DNA of 64,000 nucleotides. Origin: Desulfopila sp. IMCC35008. Lineage in GTDB: Bacteria; Desulfobacterota; Desulfobulbia; Desulfobulbales; Desulfocapsaceae. A program made the translations under genes and the position numbers. The first letter of the stretch is position 1. Every line of letters starts with the position of its first letter. Location: positions 1,557,501 to 1,621,500 of the forward strand of contig NZ_CP050700.1 in NCBI RefSeq assembly GCF_010646885.2, written 5' to 3'. A model generated the notes under the pieces. It made no database searches. It worked only from the letters and a program-made list of their open reading frames with translations, and was not told the DNA's origin. This document shows, piece by piece, positions 62,233 through 64,000 of the stretch.

Positions 62233-63293
62233 TGTTAATGAGGCAGGATATGACACTTTTACGATTCAGTGGTTTCCGGTTTCTTACGCTTTTTACTGTT
62301 CTATTTCTCGGTAGTTTCTTTTTTCCTCGTGTTTCGTCCGGCATATCCGATAAGGGGGAAGGGTATGAAATTCTTATACATGAAGGAGGGATAACGGAAA
62401 TTATCGAGCATTTTAAGAGTAGAAAATTCTGGGGAGAATCCAGCCATGCCCAGGATCTTGAGGTTCCGAGGATAATACTAGCTGTAGCCAGCGGCCGCTG
62501 GGCAACAGAATCTAAAAGCATTGATGTGGGGTTGAAAAAAGAACTGTTTTACCGAAGCATTGTACCAATGGTTTTGTTGTCCAACGAATTGATTTTGAAA
62601 GAGAGAGCAGACGTTGAGGAAGCAGGGGCGCTGTTGGAAGCAGGCGCTGAGGTGAACGAAAAGCAACAGCAACGGGTATCAGACCTGGCAGAACGTTACG
62701 GCGTTGAGGAAGAAAATCTAAAAGATGTGGTGGTGCAGCTCATGGAAAGAGTTGACACGATACCGCCGGCACTTGCCCTCGGGCAGGCAGCATATGAAAG
62801 TGGTTATGGCACGTCACGTTTTGCACGAGAGGGGAACGCTCTTTTCGGTCAGTGGACCTATTCAGGACAGGGAATGAAGCCTAAAGAGCAGCGGGCCTCT
62901 AAGGGGAACTATGGTGTAGCTTCGTATAAATGGCCTTTCGATTCAGTCAGAAGCTATATGTATAACCTTAATACTCACAGTGCCTATAAACCCCTTCGGG
63001 ATAAACGTGCATCTTTCAAAAAGCAGGGGAAAGAACCTAGGGGGCTTGAGTTGTGTGAGACTCTTCTGAACTACTCAGAAAAAGGAGAAGAGTACGTTTC
63101 CACCCTGAAAAACATCATAACAGCCAATGGGCTCGAGGTAGTTGATAACGCCCACTTAAGAACAGAACCCGTCACTCTCACCGTTGGTGTAGCTCCTGAA
63201 AATAAAGAGGATGCGGAGATGAGGATCAAAGAGCTGAGAACCTCAGGAGAGTTGGACCGCATTGTTAAAGAAATACTCGGGAGGGTAGAGTAA
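62232..63293 (+). CDS. Bax-like glucosaminidase domain protein
   Basis: A protein of about 353 residues whose ATG overlaps the stop of the deacetylase gene; ATG at 62250 (MTLLRFSGFRFL) is an alternative with GAGGCAGGA upstream. An N-terminal signal or anchor (FLTLFTVLFLGSFFFP) is present. The C-terminal half matches the Bax/FlgJ-type glucosaminidase: PPALALGQAAYESGYGTSRF with the catalytic Glu in AYESGYG, then GNALFGQWTYSGQ and SVRSYMYNLNTHSAY. It would cut glycan chains in the periplasm. The pairing with a deacetylase suggests joint envelope or exopolysaccharide remodelling (inference). Confidence 0.87.
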   Translation: MLMRQDMTLLRFSGFRFLTLFTVLFLGSFFFPRVSSGISDKGEGYEILIHEGGITEIIEHFKSRKFWGESSHAQDLEVPRIILAVASGRWATESKSIDVGLKKELFYRSIVPMVLLSNELILKERADVEEAGALLEAGAEVNEKQQQRVSDLAERYGVEEENLKDVVVQLMERVDTIPPALALGQAAYESGYGTSRFAREGNALFGQWTYSGQGMKPKEQRASKGNYGVASYKWPFDSVRSYMYNLNTHSAYKPLRDKRASFKKQGKEPRGLELCETLLNYSEKGEEYVSTLKNIITANGLEVVDNAHLRTEPVTLTVGVAPENKEDAEMRIKELRTSGELDRIVKEILGRVE

Positions 63294-63551
63294 TCCTGCT
63301 CCTGTTATTTTTTGGGTAATGAGTTTTGCTGATTCCCTCCCCACGATTCTGTTTCTGACCTGGTACTCACTGGTTGTGGCTGTGTGACAGAATCTTGAAA
63401 TCACTTCTTATAGGCGTAGTGTTGATGCATTAATGATGGTATTTTTTAGGTGCAGTCATCGTGGCAGTCCGCTACACTCTTTTCATGTCGTTGGTGGAGG
63501 AGGGGGAAGCAGATGTGTCCATAGCCGATCAATAAATAGCTCACAGGATTT

Positions 63552-64000
63552 ATGGGTAAAATAATACAGGTTATAAAAACACTGTTTCCAAGCATGCTCA
63601 TTATCTGCATGTTTGGATTGAATGGATGCACAAAACTCGGTCCCGACTTTACGACTCCTGAAGCTAAAATACCCAAAGAGTGGGGTGATACAGATTCTCG
63701 GCTTTTCCATAAGCCCTCACTGGAGGAATCCCTGGAGTGGTGGAAACAGTTCAATGATCCTGTACTTGACGAGCTCATACTTATCGCTTACAGGGAAAAC
63801 CTCACCCTCCAGAGTGCCGGACTCCGTATAGTTGAAGCCAGGGCACAACTGGCAACAGTAAAGGGAAACCTCTACCCGCAGTCACAAACGATGAGTGGTG
63901 ATCTCTTTACCATTGGTAGCACAGCTCCGGCTGCTGATCGTTACTACAATGCGGCCTTGGTTGGTTTTGATGTCGGCTGGGAAATGGATTTTTGGGGGAA
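63552..64000 (+). CDS. RND-type outer-membrane efflux lipoprotein (NodT family), 5' part only
   Basis: The frame opens at the ATG at 63552 after CACAGGA and runs off the window end (149 codons seen). It encodes a lipoprotein signal with the lipobox in FGLNGCTKLGPDF, followed by a helical region WWKQFNDPVLDELILIAYRE and NLTLQSAGLRIVEARAQLAT, typical of the TolC-like outer-membrane channel. It exports drugs or metals with an inner-membrane pump and a periplasmic adaptor, whose genes probably lie beyond the edge. Confidence 0.88.
   Translation, partial: MGKIIQVIKTLFPSMLIICMFGLNGCTKLGPDFTTPEAKIPKEWGDTDSRLFHKPSLEESLEWWKQFNDPVLDELILIAYRENLTLQSAGLRIVEARAQLATVKGNLYPQSQTMSGDLFTIGSTAPAADRYYNAALVGFDVGWEMDFWG

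Overview
The window looks like chromosomal DNA of a Gram-negative, anaerobic or microaerobic deltaproteobacterium (Desulfobacterota, most plausibly the Desulfobulbales). This is inferred from the mix of genes: many PAS-type hybrid histidine kinases, NtrC-type sigma-54 activators, TauE/SafE-type anion transport, a corrinoid-type (MttB-like) methyltransferase, a chemoreceptor with zinc-binding repeats, and LpxC with an outer-membrane efflux lipoprotein (so an outer membrane with lipid A). No rRNA, tRNA, CRISPR array, insertion sequence or phage gene was seen. No database search was possible, so species-level placement is not claimed.

Layout. 1-8.3 kb: a secreted amidohydrolase, a small membrane protein, a CPA1 Na+/H+ antiporter with a cNMP-type domain, a hybrid kinase, a receiver-domain remnant and a YbaK-like deacylase. 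8.7-14.3 kb: a periplasmic molybdopterin-oxidoreductase-fold protein next to a hybrid kinase, then a second hybrid kinase on the other strand. 14.7-18.2 kb: a secreted transglutaminase-like protein, a broken Tat-signal gene, and a Lon-type protease with a receiver domain inserted in front of its ATPase module. 18.4-28.4 kb: a TauE/SafE exporter operon (minus strand) and, divergent from it, a stress/potassium operon (two USP-type genes, trkA, trkH, a HAMP kinase and an NtrC-type regulator). The gap between these two operons holds two opposed sigma-54-like promoters and three copies of a GTTGC-N5-GCAAC palindrome.

28.9-34.7 kb: a hybrid kinase, an NtrC-type activator, a degenerate receiver protein and a chemoreceptor with two zinc-binding-type repeats. 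A sigma-54-like promoter preceded by tandem GTCCAG palindromes separates the activator from the last two genes. 35-46 kb is a mosaic of redox genes (2Fe-2S protein, glutathione peroxidase, FAD amine oxidase-like protein, PNPOx-like protein), a start-less cytochrome c remnant, an MttB-family methyltransferase, an SLC13-type permease with four RCK_C domains, a membrane protein with a zinc-ribbon-like tail, a frameshifted sodium:solute symporter remnant and a LysR regulator preceded by a 59-residue gene.

46-55 kb: a spermidine-synthase-like methyltransferase, an RhlE-type helicase and a pseudouridine synthase on the minus strand; then a cyclic-di-GMP-I riboswitch with an overlapping terminator in front of a berberine-bridge-type FAD oxidase and a PAS-PP2C phosphatase; then topoisomerase III. 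55.6-64 kb: an enoyl-CoA hydratase family gene, a large acetyl-CoA hydrolase/CoA-transferase family gene, a receiver-LpxC fusion, a secreted polysaccharide deacetylase overlapping a Bax-like glucosaminidase, and the 5' part of an RND-type outer-membrane lipoprotein cut by the window edge.

The strongest theme is phosphorelay input into unusual outputs: receiver domains are fused to a Lon protease and to LpxC, and two NtrC-type activators sit beside matching sigma-54-like promoters and palindromic upstream sites. The receiver of the Lon protein resembles that of the NtrC-type regulator in the potassium operon, suggesting that one kinase may control transcription and proteolysis together.
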